Shown here in pieces: positions 1 through 9,623 of a stretch of 64,000 nucleotides of DNA (its first letter is position 1; each line of letters starts with the position of its first letter). The DNA lies in assembly GCA_903861645.1 (NCBI GenBank), contig CAIOVE010000019.1:82056-146055 (forward strand). The letters run 5' to 3'. This DNA comes from an uncultured Hyphomicrobiales bacterium (lineage in GTDB: Bacteria > Pseudomonadota > Alphaproteobacteria > Rhizobiales > Beijerinckiaceae). Under the pieces are notes generated by a model. It saw only the letters and a list, made by a program, of their open reading frames with translations, ran no database searches and had not been told where the DNA came from. The position numbers and the translations under genes are program-made.

Positions 1-49
1 TATAAGACGACTTCGCGGAAGCCGCGCAAGCCCGCCGGGAGACCATCGC

Positions 50-442
50 ATGCCAAATTATACCGCCCTGATCACCGTTCTGGCGATCCTGCTCTATTTC
101 TACACGGGCCTCGCGGTTGGCATGGCGCGCCAGAAGTTCGGCGTCGCCGCGCCCGCGACCACGGGCAACCCGGATTTCGAGCGCGCCTTTCGCGTGCAGA
201 TGAACACGCTCGAATGGATGCCGATCTTCCTGCCGCTGCTGTGGTTGTTCGCGTTCTACGTCAGCGATGTCTGGGCCGCGGCGCTGGGCGTTCTCTGGAT
301 CGTCGGGCGCGCGCTTTACATGCGCGGCTACGCGACGGCGGCGGAAAAGCGCGGACCGGGATTCGGCGTGCAGGCGACGGCTTGCGCCATTCTGCTCATT
401 GGCGACTTCATCGCGATCGTCGCGCGCCTCGCGCACGGTTGA
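50..442 (+). CDS. MAPEG-family membrane protein
   Basis: A 130-residue integral membrane protein of the MAPEG type (membrane-associated proteins in eicosanoid and glutathione metabolism). It has about four hydrophobic helices (roughly residues 5-25, 55-75, 75-95 and 108-126). The FERAFRVQMNTLEW segment around residue 45 and the GRALYMRGY segment around residue 87 are typical of the family, and the length matches. The family includes microsomal glutathione transferases, but many bacterial members have no known substrate, so only the fold is called. The start is supported by GGGAGA ten bases upstream. It precedes a flavin oxidoreductase on the same strand, 62 bases away. Confidence 0.85.
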   Translation: MPNYTALITVLAILLYFYTGLAVGMARQKFGVAAPATTGNPDFERAFRVQMNTLEWMPIFLPLLWLFAFYVSDVWAAALGVLWIVGRALYMRGYATAAEKRGPGFGVQATACAILLIGDFIAIVARLAHG

Positions 443-504
443 TCGGCTTGCGCGACGCCCCCGAGGCGTGACAAAACTCCCGGCAAAGAGAGGAAGCGCG
501 CCCC

Positions 505-1560
505 ATGAAGTTCGGCTATTTCACGCTCAGCGACAACAATTACCGCGACAATCCGCGCGGGCCCAACGAGTTCGTGCTCGATATCGTCGACGAGGCCATG
601 CATGCCGAGCAACTCGGCATGCATTCGGCGTGGATTGGCGAGCATCACTTTTCGTCGCTGGGCGTCAACTCCTCGCCCGAACTCGTGCTGACGCATATCG
701 CCGCGCGCACCAAGCACATTCGCCTCGCGCCGGCGGTGACGGTGCTGCCGCTGCATCATCCGATCCGCGTCGCCGAGCATTGGGCGACGATGGACCTGCT
801 CAGCGGCGGGCGCGTCGATTTCGCCACGGGCCGCGGCTATGATCGCCGCGAATACGAGCCCTTCGAGGTGTCGTTCGAGGAGAACGCGGCGATCTTCGCC
901 GAGGGGCTGGAAATCCTGCAACGCCTCTGGACCACGCAGGGCACGGTCAGCCACAAGGGCAAATACTACAATTTCGAGGACGTCTGGGTGACGCCAATGC
1001 CGGTGCAGAAGCCGGTGCCGATCTATGTCGCGGCGTTTTCCAGGCCGACCGTCGAGCTGGCGTGCCGCCTCGGCCTCGGGCTTGTGGTCGCCGCCGGCCA
1101 GGCCTCGGCCATGCATGGTTCGCTTGTCGCGACGGGCGAGCTTTATCGCGAGACCTGCGCGCGGTTCGGCACCACGCCCAAGCGCATGATCACCAGCTAT
1201 TTCATTCATTTCGCCGATACGCCCGAGGAAGAGCAGAGGGCGCGCGAGCGCCAGTTGCGCTACCATAAGGAATGCACGTCGCCCGCCTTCCCCGGCGACC
1301 CCAGGACGGCGCCCGAGAACTACCACTATTTCCAGAAGATCGTGGAGCGCTACCAGACGCAGAAGCCAAGCGACTTCAACGCGAACAACGTGCTGCTCGG
1401 CAAGCCGCAGCAGATCATCGACACGTTGAAGACCAAGGTGGAAGCCGCGGGCTTCGACGAGGTGATCCTTTATTTCAACCTTGGCCTGAAGCCGCACGCG
1501 CGGGTCAAGGAGGAGATGGCGCGCTTCATGGAGGAAGTCGCGCCGCATTTCGCCGACTGA
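505..1560 (+). CDS. LLM-class flavin-dependent oxidoreductase (luciferase-like)
   Basis: A 351-residue protein of the bacterial luciferase-like monooxygenase fold, a TIM barrel that uses reduced FMN or F420. The N-terminal strand MKFGYFTLSDNN, the GEHHF motif near residue 46, the LPLHHPIRVAEHWATMDLLS segment and the SGGRVDFATGRG stretch are diagnostic of the F420/FMN LLM superfamily. It should be a cytosolic monooxygenase or dehydrogenase, but the sequence does not show the substrate. AGAGAGGAAG precedes the ATG. It ends only six bases from the convergent cupin gene. A second, different LLM enzyme lies at 42196-43212. Confidence 0.88.
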   Translation: MKFGYFTLSDNNYRDNPRGPNEFVLDIVDEAMHAEQLGMHSAWIGEHHFSSLGVNSSPELVLTHIAARTKHIRLAPAVTVLPLHHPIRVAEHWATMDLLSGGRVDFATGRGYDRREYEPFEVSFEENAAIFAEGLEILQRLWTTQGTVSHKGKYYNFEDVWVTPMPVQKPVPIYVAAFSRPTVELACRLGLGLVVAAGQASAMHGSLVATGELYRETCARFGTTPKRMITSYFIHFADTPEEEQRARERQLRYHKECTSPAFPGDPRTAPENYHYFQKIVERYQTQKPSDFNANNVLLGKPQQIIDTLKTKVEAAGFDEVILYFNLGLKPHARVKEEMARFMEEVAPHFAD

Positions 1561-1566
1561 AGGCGA

Positions 1567-1974
1567 TCAGGCGCTTGGCGCGACCCGGTATTGCTCGTCG
1601 CTGACATGTTCCATCCAGTCGACATGGCGGCCATCCTTGGCCTCCTGAATGGCGAGATGGACCATGGCGACCTCCGCCGAGGCGCCGTGCCAGTGCTTTT
1701 CCTCGGGCGCGAAATAAACGGTGTCGCCGGCGCGCACCTCGCGCACGGGCCCGCCCCAGACCTGCACGAGGCCGACGCCCGACAGGATATGCAGCGTCTG
1801 GCCCAGCGGATGCGTGTGCCAGGCCGTGCGCGCCGCGGGCTCGAAGCTTACCTTCACCGCGCGCACCATGGCGGGCGCGGGCGCCTCGATGATCGGATCC
1901 TGCCAGACGACGCCCGTGAAATAGGACGCCGGCGCCTTGATCGACTTAACGGACCCCAGTCGGTTGATGATCAT
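1567..1974 (-). CDS. Cupin-domain protein of the hydroxynitrile-lyase-like group
   Basis: A 135-residue single-domain cupin. The first cupin motif appears as AWHTHPLGQTLHILSG (about residues 54-69), with His, His and Gln at metal-binding positions. The second is PEEKHWHG near residue 93, which supplies the last His. This WHTHPLGQT...EKHWHG pattern is that of small manganese-dependent bacterial cupins, some of which are R-selective hydroxynitrile lyases; others are of unknown function. The start overlaps the stop of the upstream desaturase gene by four bases (ATGA), so the two are probably translationally coupled. Confidence 0.82.
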   Translation of the reverse strand: MIINRLGSVKSIKAPASYFTGVVWQDPIIEAPAPAMVRAVKVSFEPAARTAWHTHPLGQTLHILSGVGLVQVWGGPVREVRAGDTVYFAPEEKHWHGASAEVAMVHLAIQEAKDGRHVDWMEHVSDEQYRVAPSA

Positions 1975-2792
1975 GATTTTCCCTCCGTGGCCGATACCGG
2001 CCTGTTATCCCGCCGCTGGCGTTGCCGGACCTGAACCAGATCCCACCGCGTGCGGAAAAATTTGTCGCACAGGCTCGACGAGCCGAATCCGTCGCTGAAA
2101 CTGACATTGCCGCGGGCGTGATGCTCGGCGTGGGCGCGGCTCGACAGCAACGGCGCGATGGCGCGCCCCACCCTCGCCAGCGGATCGCGACCGGGCGCGT
2201 TGGCCAGCGCGAGGCTGAAATCATAGCCCGAGTGCTCATAGAGACCGCCAAATGCGCCCGTCGCCACCACGAACACATGGAACGCCATATCGGCGCCGCC
2301 GCCGCCCACGAGCGCCAGCGGAATGAGATAGGGGCAGACGATCTCGGCGATGAAATCCCACACGCTCATGTAGCAGGCGCTGATCGAGCAACTGGCCGTG
2401 GTCGAATGATGCACGGCGTGCCCGAGGCGGTTCATCAGATCGGCGCGATGCATGATGAAGCGATGGAAGGCGTATTGAACGACATCGTGCCCGAACGACA
2501 GGCCGACAAGCGACAGCACGGCCATGCCGAGGCCGATATGCTCCTCGCCAAAATAGGCGAGGCCAAGCGCCTGCATCAGGCCCATCGCCGGCAACAGGAT
2601 GACGGTTTGATCGAAAAGGACGCGCGGCAGGATTTCGAGATAGCCGCGGCTTTCCACCGGGCGCGTCTTGAACCGCGCGAGCCGCCCCGTTCGGTCAAGC
2701 CAGAGAAACCACAGTCCGATGCCGTGATAGGCGACCATCTGCGCGACCCAGACCGTCAGGAACAGGGGCGCGTTGTCGATGAACCAGAGCAT
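1971..2792 (-). CDS. Sterol desaturase / fatty acid hydroxylase family protein
   Basis: A 273-residue membrane protein of the fatty-acid-hydroxylase superfamily (non-heme di-iron). Three histidine clusters are visible: HDVVQYAFHRFIMH near residue 100, GHAVHHS near residue 124 and AHAEHHARGN near residue 220. They lie between hydrophobic segments at about residues 8-30, 60-95 and 135-185. The family oxidises lipid chains or sterol-like rings in the inner membrane, and the substrate here is unknown. The gene overlaps the downstream cupin gene by four bases. Upstream there are only about 100 bases before the end of a thiamine-diphosphate enzyme gene on the same strand. Confidence 0.85.
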   Translation of the reverse strand: MLWFIDNAPLFLTVWVAQMVAYHGIGLWFLWLDRTGRLARFKTRPVESRGYLEILPRVLFDQTVILLPAMGLMQALGLAYFGEEHIGLGMAVLSLVGLSFGHDVVQYAFHRFIMHRADLMNRLGHAVHHSTTASCSISACYMSVWDFIAEIVCPYLIPLALVGGGGADMAFHVFVVATGAFGGLYEHSGYDFSLALANAPGRDPLARVGRAIAPLLSSRAHAEHHARGNVSFSDGFGSSSLCDKFFRTRWDLVQVRQRQRRDNRPVSATEGKS

Positions 2793-2897
2793 TGCGATGT
2801 CCGAGGGCGGCGGGCGGATCGACCGTCCGCTCGCCTCGTCTTATAGGCCGCCCGCCGCGGCGCCGCAAACGCGCCGCGGTCGCGAGCCGACTGTCGC

Positions 2898-4595
2898 CTA
2901 CTTGATCAGCGACACGTTGAGGATCGCCGTCCGGCCCGCCTTGTTGGCGGCGAAGGCGTCCTTGAAAGCCTGGCGCAATTCAGCGGCGTTGGACGCCTTG
3001 GCGCCGAAGAAGCCGAATTCGTCGCCAAGATGCTCGTAGCGGGGACCGTTGATGTTGACGCCGTAATGCACCTTGGTGGTGTCGGCGACGCCGCCTTCAT
3101 AATAGAGAACGTGGCCCTTGCGCATGGCCTCGTACTTCTGGTTGTTGCAGACGACGATGGTGATCGGCAATTCATAGGTCTTTGACGCGCCAAGGGCCTG
3201 AATGATGGGATTGTAGAGAAACGATCCATCGCCGATGAAGAGCACGACCTGCCGGTCGCGCGCCGCGAGCTTGGCGCCGAGCGCCGCGCCAATGCCCTGC
3301 CCCAGCGCGCCGCCCGTCACGCGGAAAAAGCTTTGCGGCTCGTTCAACGGCAGGTGGGCGCGCATCTGCGGCATGTGCGTGATGGTTTCGTCGCAGACGA
3401 TGATGTCCCTGGGGAAGGATTCCGCCGCGACGGCGGCCAGCGCGATGCAATCGAGCTTCTCAGCCGCGAGCGCGGTGCGCGCCGCCGCCTCGAGGCTGGC
3501 GATGAGCTTGTCGTGTTCGGCGGACCATTTGGCCCGACGCGCGTCGATGGCCGCCTTATTGGCGCCCGAGGTCGCGGCCTTGGCCAACAGGCGCAGCGCG
3601 CTCGCCACGTCGCCCTCGAGATAATGATCGGCGAAGAGCACCTGATAGGCGAGATGCATCTTCAGCGGATTCTCGCTGATGGCGACGATCTTGCCCTTGC
3701 CCGGCCGGTTCGACGGCGGATACCAGGGCGCCTTGCCGCTGACGAGCAGGATCAGATCACTGTCGTCGAGATGGCCGAAGTTGGAGTAGCCCATCCACAT
3801 CGGGCTGCTCTTGGGATAGTTCGAATAGACGCTGGCGCGACCATTGATGACGGGAATGGCGAGGCTTTCCGCCAGTTCGACAAGCGCATGGAAGGCGTTG
3901 GGATCGCGCCCGGCGCCCTCGACGACGATGACCGGATTCTTCGCGGCGCGCAGCAGGGCCGCGACGGTCTCGACATCCTCGGGCAACGGCGCGGTCCGGG
4001 GCGCGGGCGGAATGACCGGCAAGTCATTCGGCTTCTTCCACTCGTGCAACATGCACTCGAGGCCGACGTTCACGTAGACGGGGCCCTGCGGCACGCGCTG
4101 GGCGAGCTCCATCGAGCGGACAACGGTATGGTAGAGCGTCGGCGCGGAGGTAACCTGCGTCGCCCATTTGACGATCGGGTCGACGAAGCGATGGGCGCCG
4201 CCGACGCTGACGCCGCCGTAGAATTGCGGCTCGACCGGCTGGGTCGGATCATCGCCGAAGGTGGTCGCCTCGCCGGACATGACCAGCATGGGAATTTCCT
4301 GCTGGGAGGCGGACACGAGCGCCATCGACCCATGCATGAGGCCAACGCCCGCGTGGATCAGCACGGCCTGCGGCTTGCCGGTATAGGCGGTATAGCCAAG
4401 CGCCATGTCGACGGCGACGGTCTCGTGCCAGCAGTCGAGAAATTGCGGGCCGGCGTTCTTCTCGACGGTCTGGCGGGCCATGGCTTCCCAAACGGGGCTC
4501 CACTCGGAGCCGGGCGACGACATGATGTAGTCGACGCCGAGGTTGCGGAACGCCTCCATGATGGCTTCGCCGCCGTCCTGAAAATTCTTCTTCAT
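2898..4595 (-). CDS. Thiamine-diphosphate-dependent enzyme (acetolactate synthase/decarboxylase-like)
   Basis: A 565-residue protein of the ThDP enzyme family with the usual order of pyrimidine-binding, central Rossmann-like and pyrophosphate-binding domains. The N-terminal WHETVAVDMALGY segment holds the catalytic Glu. The C-terminal GDGSFLYNPIIQALGASKTY followed by VVCNN is the ThDP-magnesium motif. It could be a 2-oxoacid decarboxylase or carboligase; no reaction can be assigned. The frame stays open to 4781, but the ATG at 4595 is preceded by GGGAGGA and begins a normal family N-terminus, while the upstream codons look non-coding. It is transcribed divergently from the interrupted multicopper oxidase. 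Confidence 0.85.
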   Translation of the reverse strand: MKKNFQDGGEAIMEAFRNLGVDYIMSSPGSEWSPVWEAMARQTVEKNAGPQFLDCWHETVAVDMALGYTAYTGKPQAVLIHAGVGLMHGSMALVSASQQEIPMLVMSGEATTFGDDPTQPVEPQFYGGVSVGGAHRFVDPIVKWATQVTSAPTLYHTVVRSMELAQRVPQGPVYVNVGLECMLHEWKKPNDLPVIPPAPRTAPLPEDVETVAALLRAAKNPVIVVEGAGRDPNAFHALVELAESLAIPVINGRASVYSNYPKSSPMWMGYSNFGHLDDSDLILLVSGKAPWYPPSNRPGKGKIVAISENPLKMHLAYQVLFADHYLEGDVASALRLLAKAATSGANKAAIDARRAKWSAEHDKLIASLEAAARTALAAEKLDCIALAAVAAESFPRDIIVCDETITHMPQMRAHLPLNEPQSFFRVTGGALGQGIGAALGAKLAARDRQVVLFIGDGSFLYNPIIQALGASKTYELPITIVVCNNQKYEAMRKGHVLYYEGGVADTTKVHYGVNINGPRYEHLGDEFGFFGAKASNAAELRQAFKDAFAANKAGRTAILNVSLIK

Positions 4596-4737
4596 CGATC
4601 CTCCCGGTGATTTTCGCATGCCGTATAACGGAGCCTGTAGCACGGCGGCGCGTGGAAGGCAGCCGAAATCAACCGGGAGAAATGCGCAACCGACCCGCCC
4701 CTCTTTCGATGACAGGTGCATTTGATACCGTTTAAAA

Positions 4738-4815
4738 TTCGGCGTTGCGGGAAAATACTGTTTATAATATAAATATTTCAATGAATAAAATTTTTATAAT
4801 AAATCATAGGGAGGC
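4738..4815 (+). promoter_or_regulatory. A+T-rich upstream region of the multicopper oxidase with two TATAAT hexamers
   Basis: In a window that is otherwise extremely G+C-rich, this stretch is mostly A and T. It contains perfect TATAAT hexamers at 4763-4768 and 4795-4800 and a clear ribosome site (GGGAGG) just before the ATG at 4816. No good -35 box sits at ideal distance, so the exact promoter is uncertain. The region may also serve the divergent thiamine-diphosphate enzyme gene. Confidence 0.4.
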
Positions 4816-7056
4816 GTGAACATGCAAAAAAATGGATTTTCCAACCGCGCGCTCGGCGCGCTGCTCCTTCTGCAATCGCTCGCCGCGGGCGACGCGCTGG
4901 CGGGCGACGATCTCAGGGCGCCGCGTCAACTGGCCGGACATTTCAAGCCATGCGACGATCCCGCCCACGCGTCGCCATCCGTGAATTTGTATGTTCGCGA
5001 GTCCCCGCGGCGCGATGTCGGTCCCTACGCGGTCAAATTGCCTGGCTACGCGGTCGGCCCCCGGGACAAGGGACGCGACAGTTACGCGCCCATGATCCTG
5101 AGCGCGTGTCCGGGCGACGAAATGAAAATCGCCTTTCATAACCAGATACCCGCGACGAACGCCTCGCCCGATGCGCGGTTCCTCACCAACCTCCACACGC
5201 ATGGCCTGATCACGAAACCGAATCCGCCGCCCGGTTGGCTTGGCGACTACATATTCGCCGACATTCCGCCGGGTCAGACCGACGGCTACGCGATCAAGAT
5301 ACCCAAGACCCTCCCACACGATTAATTCGGCGCGGCGGGCGCCGACGACATCGCCTACCCGCCGGGCATGCTATGGATGCACGCGCATTATCACGGCCTC
5401 GCCCGCGCTCAGGTTCAGGGCGGCGGTTCGGCGCTTCTGGAGATCGGCGATCCGCTCAAGTTCGAGCAGGTTGATGAAAGCGGGGCCAGATCCATCGCGA
5501 CATTGCCCGCCGGCACGCAAGTCCGCTACCTCGCGCTGCGCGACATTCAACTGGCGACGCCGCACGCCAGCGCTTTTCCCGATCCCACCAAGCCGGCGAT
5601 AGCGCCCATTCCGGCGCATTGGGTCACGACCGGATCGCCCTATGGCGATTATGACCCAAACGCCTGCGCCGCGGCATCGCCGCTGACGACGCAATTCGGC
5701 ATTTGCGGTCACGCCGGCGTCGCCAATCCCGACGGCACGATCGATCCGTCGCGCAACCTCGATCTGGCGTGGCTCTTCACCGTCAATGGCCAGCAATACC
5801 CTGAAATCGAGTTGAAGCCCGGCGGCTGGACGCTTCTGCGCATCGCGAACATGAGCTCCAACGTGACTTATTTGCTCCAAATCGCCGATAACGTGTCCAG
5901 CACGCCCTCGACGAAGGATGCGATCAATGAGCTCCCCGTCGTGTCGATGGATGGCGTGATCGCCGGGGCGAATGTCGCCGGCGCGAAATACGCCGTCGTC
6001 AAGAACGAGCGCGTCTTGCTCATGCCCGCGGGACGCGTCGACATATTGATCAAGGCGCGCGATTGCGGGGCGCAAGCCAGCCTCGGCACGATCGGCTTCA
6101 GCACCAGCGCGCCCGATGGTTCCGGCGATACCTGGCCAGCCATCGCCCTCGCGCGCTTGCGCACGCCGGGGAAAAACTGCGCGCCGGGCGGGCACGCGCT
6201 CGACACGGTCGATCCCCGGCAATTGAACATCAAGCTTGCCCGATCGACGCCGGAGGCCAGCCGTTCAAGGCGGGGCGCCAACGCGGTTTCCCTCCTGGCC
6301 AGAAGGCTTTCCACAACTTTGGCGCCGGGCGTCGCGCCGCGCGTCGCCGCGGCCAAAACGCTGACTGAACTCTATCCCGGCTGCGTTTTCCTGCCGGGCG
6401 GTTCGTTCCGGCGACGCGTGACGTTCAAGCAAGACGCCACGTCCTTCATGCTTGGCAGCGATGTCCTCGATCAATCGGGACAGGTCGTGTCCGACCCCCA
6501 TGCGCATATCGAACCGGCGGTCTTCGCCGGCGCGGACTGGAGCCAGCCGCATGTTTGCCCGACCCTGGGCACGACGGAAGTCTGGGAGCTCTTCAACGAT
6601 ACGTCGGAAAGCCATAATTTCCATATCCATCAGTCGAAATTCCGACTGGCGGACGGCAAGCTGGACCCGGGCGCTCCCGCCGGACTCGTGGCCGCCGTCA
6701 AATTCGGGGACGATTGCAAGAAGGAAACGGACGCCACGCGAGCCACCGCCTTTTGCGATCCGGGCGGCGTCTTCAAGGATGCGCTCGGGTCGGGCGGCGC
6801 CATGACACCCTATTCGGAGGACTCATGGCACGACACGATTCCCGTGCCGCCCGGCGGCCATGTTTTCATTTCCATTCCGTTCAAGGCGCCGGAACAGGTC
6901 GGTCGATATGTCTTCCATTGCCATATCCTCGAACACGAGGACGGCGGCATGATGGCGCTCGTCGAAACACTCGATCTGTCGACGCCGCCGACGACTGGCG
7001 CCAAGCCCGCGGCCAAAAAGACCGCCGTCCCGATGTCGGGCATGCATCACCGCTAG
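4816..7056 (+). pseudogene. Multicopper oxidase, interrupted by an in-frame TAA
   Basis: A frame of 747 codons encodes a complete exported multicopper oxidase except for a TAA at 5323-5325 (codon 170). Reading continues in the same frame on both sides, so this is a nonsense change, not a frameshift. A signal peptide spans about residues 1-32. All copper motifs are present: NLHTHG before the stop, and WMHAHYHG, ESHNFHIHQ and the C-terminal FHCHILEHEDGGMM after it. The lesion falls between the first and second copper motifs, so neither piece could form the trinuclear site alone. The next ATG (5368) has no ribosome site and no signal peptide. Such enzymes oxidise metals, phenols or other reductants in the periplasm. 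Alternatives are a sequencing error or readthrough. Confidence 0.8.
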
Positions 7057-7071
7057 GGACGAAAGCCGCGA

Positions 7072-7099
7072 CCGCGCCGACGCGTGGGCGTCGGCGCGG
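7072..7099. terminator. Stem-loop between convergent multicopper oxidase and yoeB
   Basis: A perfect 12-base-pair inverted repeat (CCGCGCCGACGC and its complement) with a four-base loop lies between two convergent genes. It begins 16 bases after the oxidase stop and ends six bases before the yoeB stop. It can fold on either strand. There is no long T tract, so termination would be weak or assisted. Confidence 0.5.
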
Positions 7100-7105
7100 C
7101 GCTGT

Positions 7106-7360
7106 TCAATAATGATAGCGGCACTGGGCGATCAGCAGGTCGTCGCCCTCCACGCGGTACACGAGGCGATGTTCTTGCGTCACCCGGCGCGACCACCAGC
7201 CGGAAAGATCGCCACGCAGCGGTTCGGGCTTGCCCGTCCCCTGAAACGGCGTCCGCGCGCATTCCTTGATCAGGCCATTGAGTCGCTGGAGCAGGCGCGG
7301 ATCGTTCGCCTGCCAGTGGAGATAATCCTCCCAGGCCTGTTTCGAGAAGACGATCCTCAT
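7106..7360 (-). CDS. yoeB: YoeB-family mRNA interferase toxin
   Basis: An 84-residue toxin of the YoeB/Txe branch of the RelE superfamily, the same length as the Escherichia coli protein. The family binds the ribosomal A site and cleaves mRNA. The C-terminus QEHRLVYRV...CRYHY carries the Arg and the terminal His-Tyr used in catalysis; the N-terminal MRIVFSKQAWEDYLHW and the LRGDLSGWWSRR segment are also typical. Its ATG overlaps the antitoxin stop by four bases, so toxin synthesis should depend on antitoxin translation. The catalytic residues appear intact, so the toxin is probably active. Confidence 0.93.
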   Translation of the reverse strand: MRIVFSKQAWEDYLHWQANDPRLLQRLNGLIKECARTPFQGTGKPEPLRGDLSGWWSRRVTQEHRLVYRVEGDDLLIAQCRYHY

Positions 7361-7611
7361 TCCGCGAGTTTGCGCTCCGACCCCACGCCGGCGTCGAGAT
7401 CACGGATGGATTCGCGCAGCCGTTCGGCGTTGCGCGGGCTCCGCAGCAGGTAGGCCGTCTCCTCGTAGGAGGCGAAATCCTCCAGCGAGATCAGCACGGC
7501 GGCCGGCTTGCCGCGGTCGCGGGTGATGAGCACGGGCGCATGGTCGTTTGTCACGCTGTCGAGCGTGGCGGCGAGGTTTTTGCGGAGGTCGCTGTAGGAG
7601 GTGGAACGCAT
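7357..7611 (-). CDS. yefM: YefM/Phd-family antitoxin
   Basis: An 84-residue antitoxin of the Phd/YefM family. The N-terminal MRSTSYSDLRKNLAATLDSV is the DNA-binding half, followed by APVLITRDRGKPAAVLISLEDF. The C-terminal EETAYLLRSPRNAERL segment is the part that wraps the toxin in this family. The frame stays open for 22 codons upstream, but those codons cross the operator and promoter and do not resemble the family, so the ATG at 7611 is chosen. No ribosome site precedes it, and the predicted transcription start falls at or next to the ATG. It overlaps yoeB by four bases. Confidence 0.92.
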   Translation of the reverse strand: MRSTSYSDLRKNLAATLDSVTNDHAPVLITRDRGKPAAVLISLEDFASYEETAYLLRSPRNAERLRESIRDLDAGVGSERKLAE

Positions 7612-7617
7612 GTTCTT

Positions 7618-7645
7618 ATTGTACTTCATTGAGTACAGTAAGCAA
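7618..7645 (-). promoter_or_regulatory. Predicted promoter of yefM-yoeB
   Basis: On the minus strand TTGCTT (7645-7640) is followed after 16 bases by TACAAT (7623-7618), a good sigma-70-type arrangement. The -10 box ends only six bases before the antitoxin ATG, which suggests a leaderless or nearly leaderless transcript. The operator-like palindrome at 7620-7637 fills the spacer and overlaps the -10 box. Confidence 0.6.
7620..7637. promoter_or_regulatory. YefM-type operator palindrome
   Basis: TGTACT, six bases, then AGTACA: a perfect inverted repeat lying over the predicted -10 box of the toxin-antitoxin operon. The known E. coli YefM operator is built on TGTACA-cored palindromes, so this is a convincing autoregulatory site. 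The assignment rests on motif similarity and position. Confidence 0.65.
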
Positions 7646-7669
7646 GCCAAGCTTTTGACGGTCGCCCGA

Positions 7670-9475
<1,806 letters not shown>

Positions 9476-9562
9476 GATGTTCCGGGGCGGATTCGCCTGA
9501 AAGGTCGGGATAGCACCGCGCGGGCGGGGGGGAAAGGGCGACGGCGCCCCCAGACGCGCCAA

Positions 9563-9590
9563 ACGCCGCCGCGGCAAGCCGCGACGGCGT
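9563..9590 (-). terminator. Stem-loop downstream of the oxalate/formate antiporter gene
   Basis: Two 13-base arms (9563-9575 and 9578-9590) pair with one mismatch around a two-base gap, giving a G+C-rich stem about 33 bases after the stop of the antiporter gene. On the minus strand the stem is followed by only three T residues, so it is a weak intrinsic terminator or an mRNA end-protecting hairpin. Confidence 0.4.
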
Positions 9591-9623
9591 CTGCGTATCG
9601 GGTATCAGGCGATCGGGCCGATC

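Noticed and set aside
4596..4781. A 62-residue N-terminal extension of the thiamine-diphosphate enzyme
   Set aside because: It is translated from the A+T-rich promoter region, lacks similarity to family N-termini, and the ATG at 4595 has a strong ribosome site.
5368..7056. A separate, shorter oxidase gene starting at the ATG after the in-frame stop
   Set aside because: There is no ribosome site or signal peptide, and it would lack the first copper motif. It is in the same phase as the upstream part, so a single interrupted gene explains it better.
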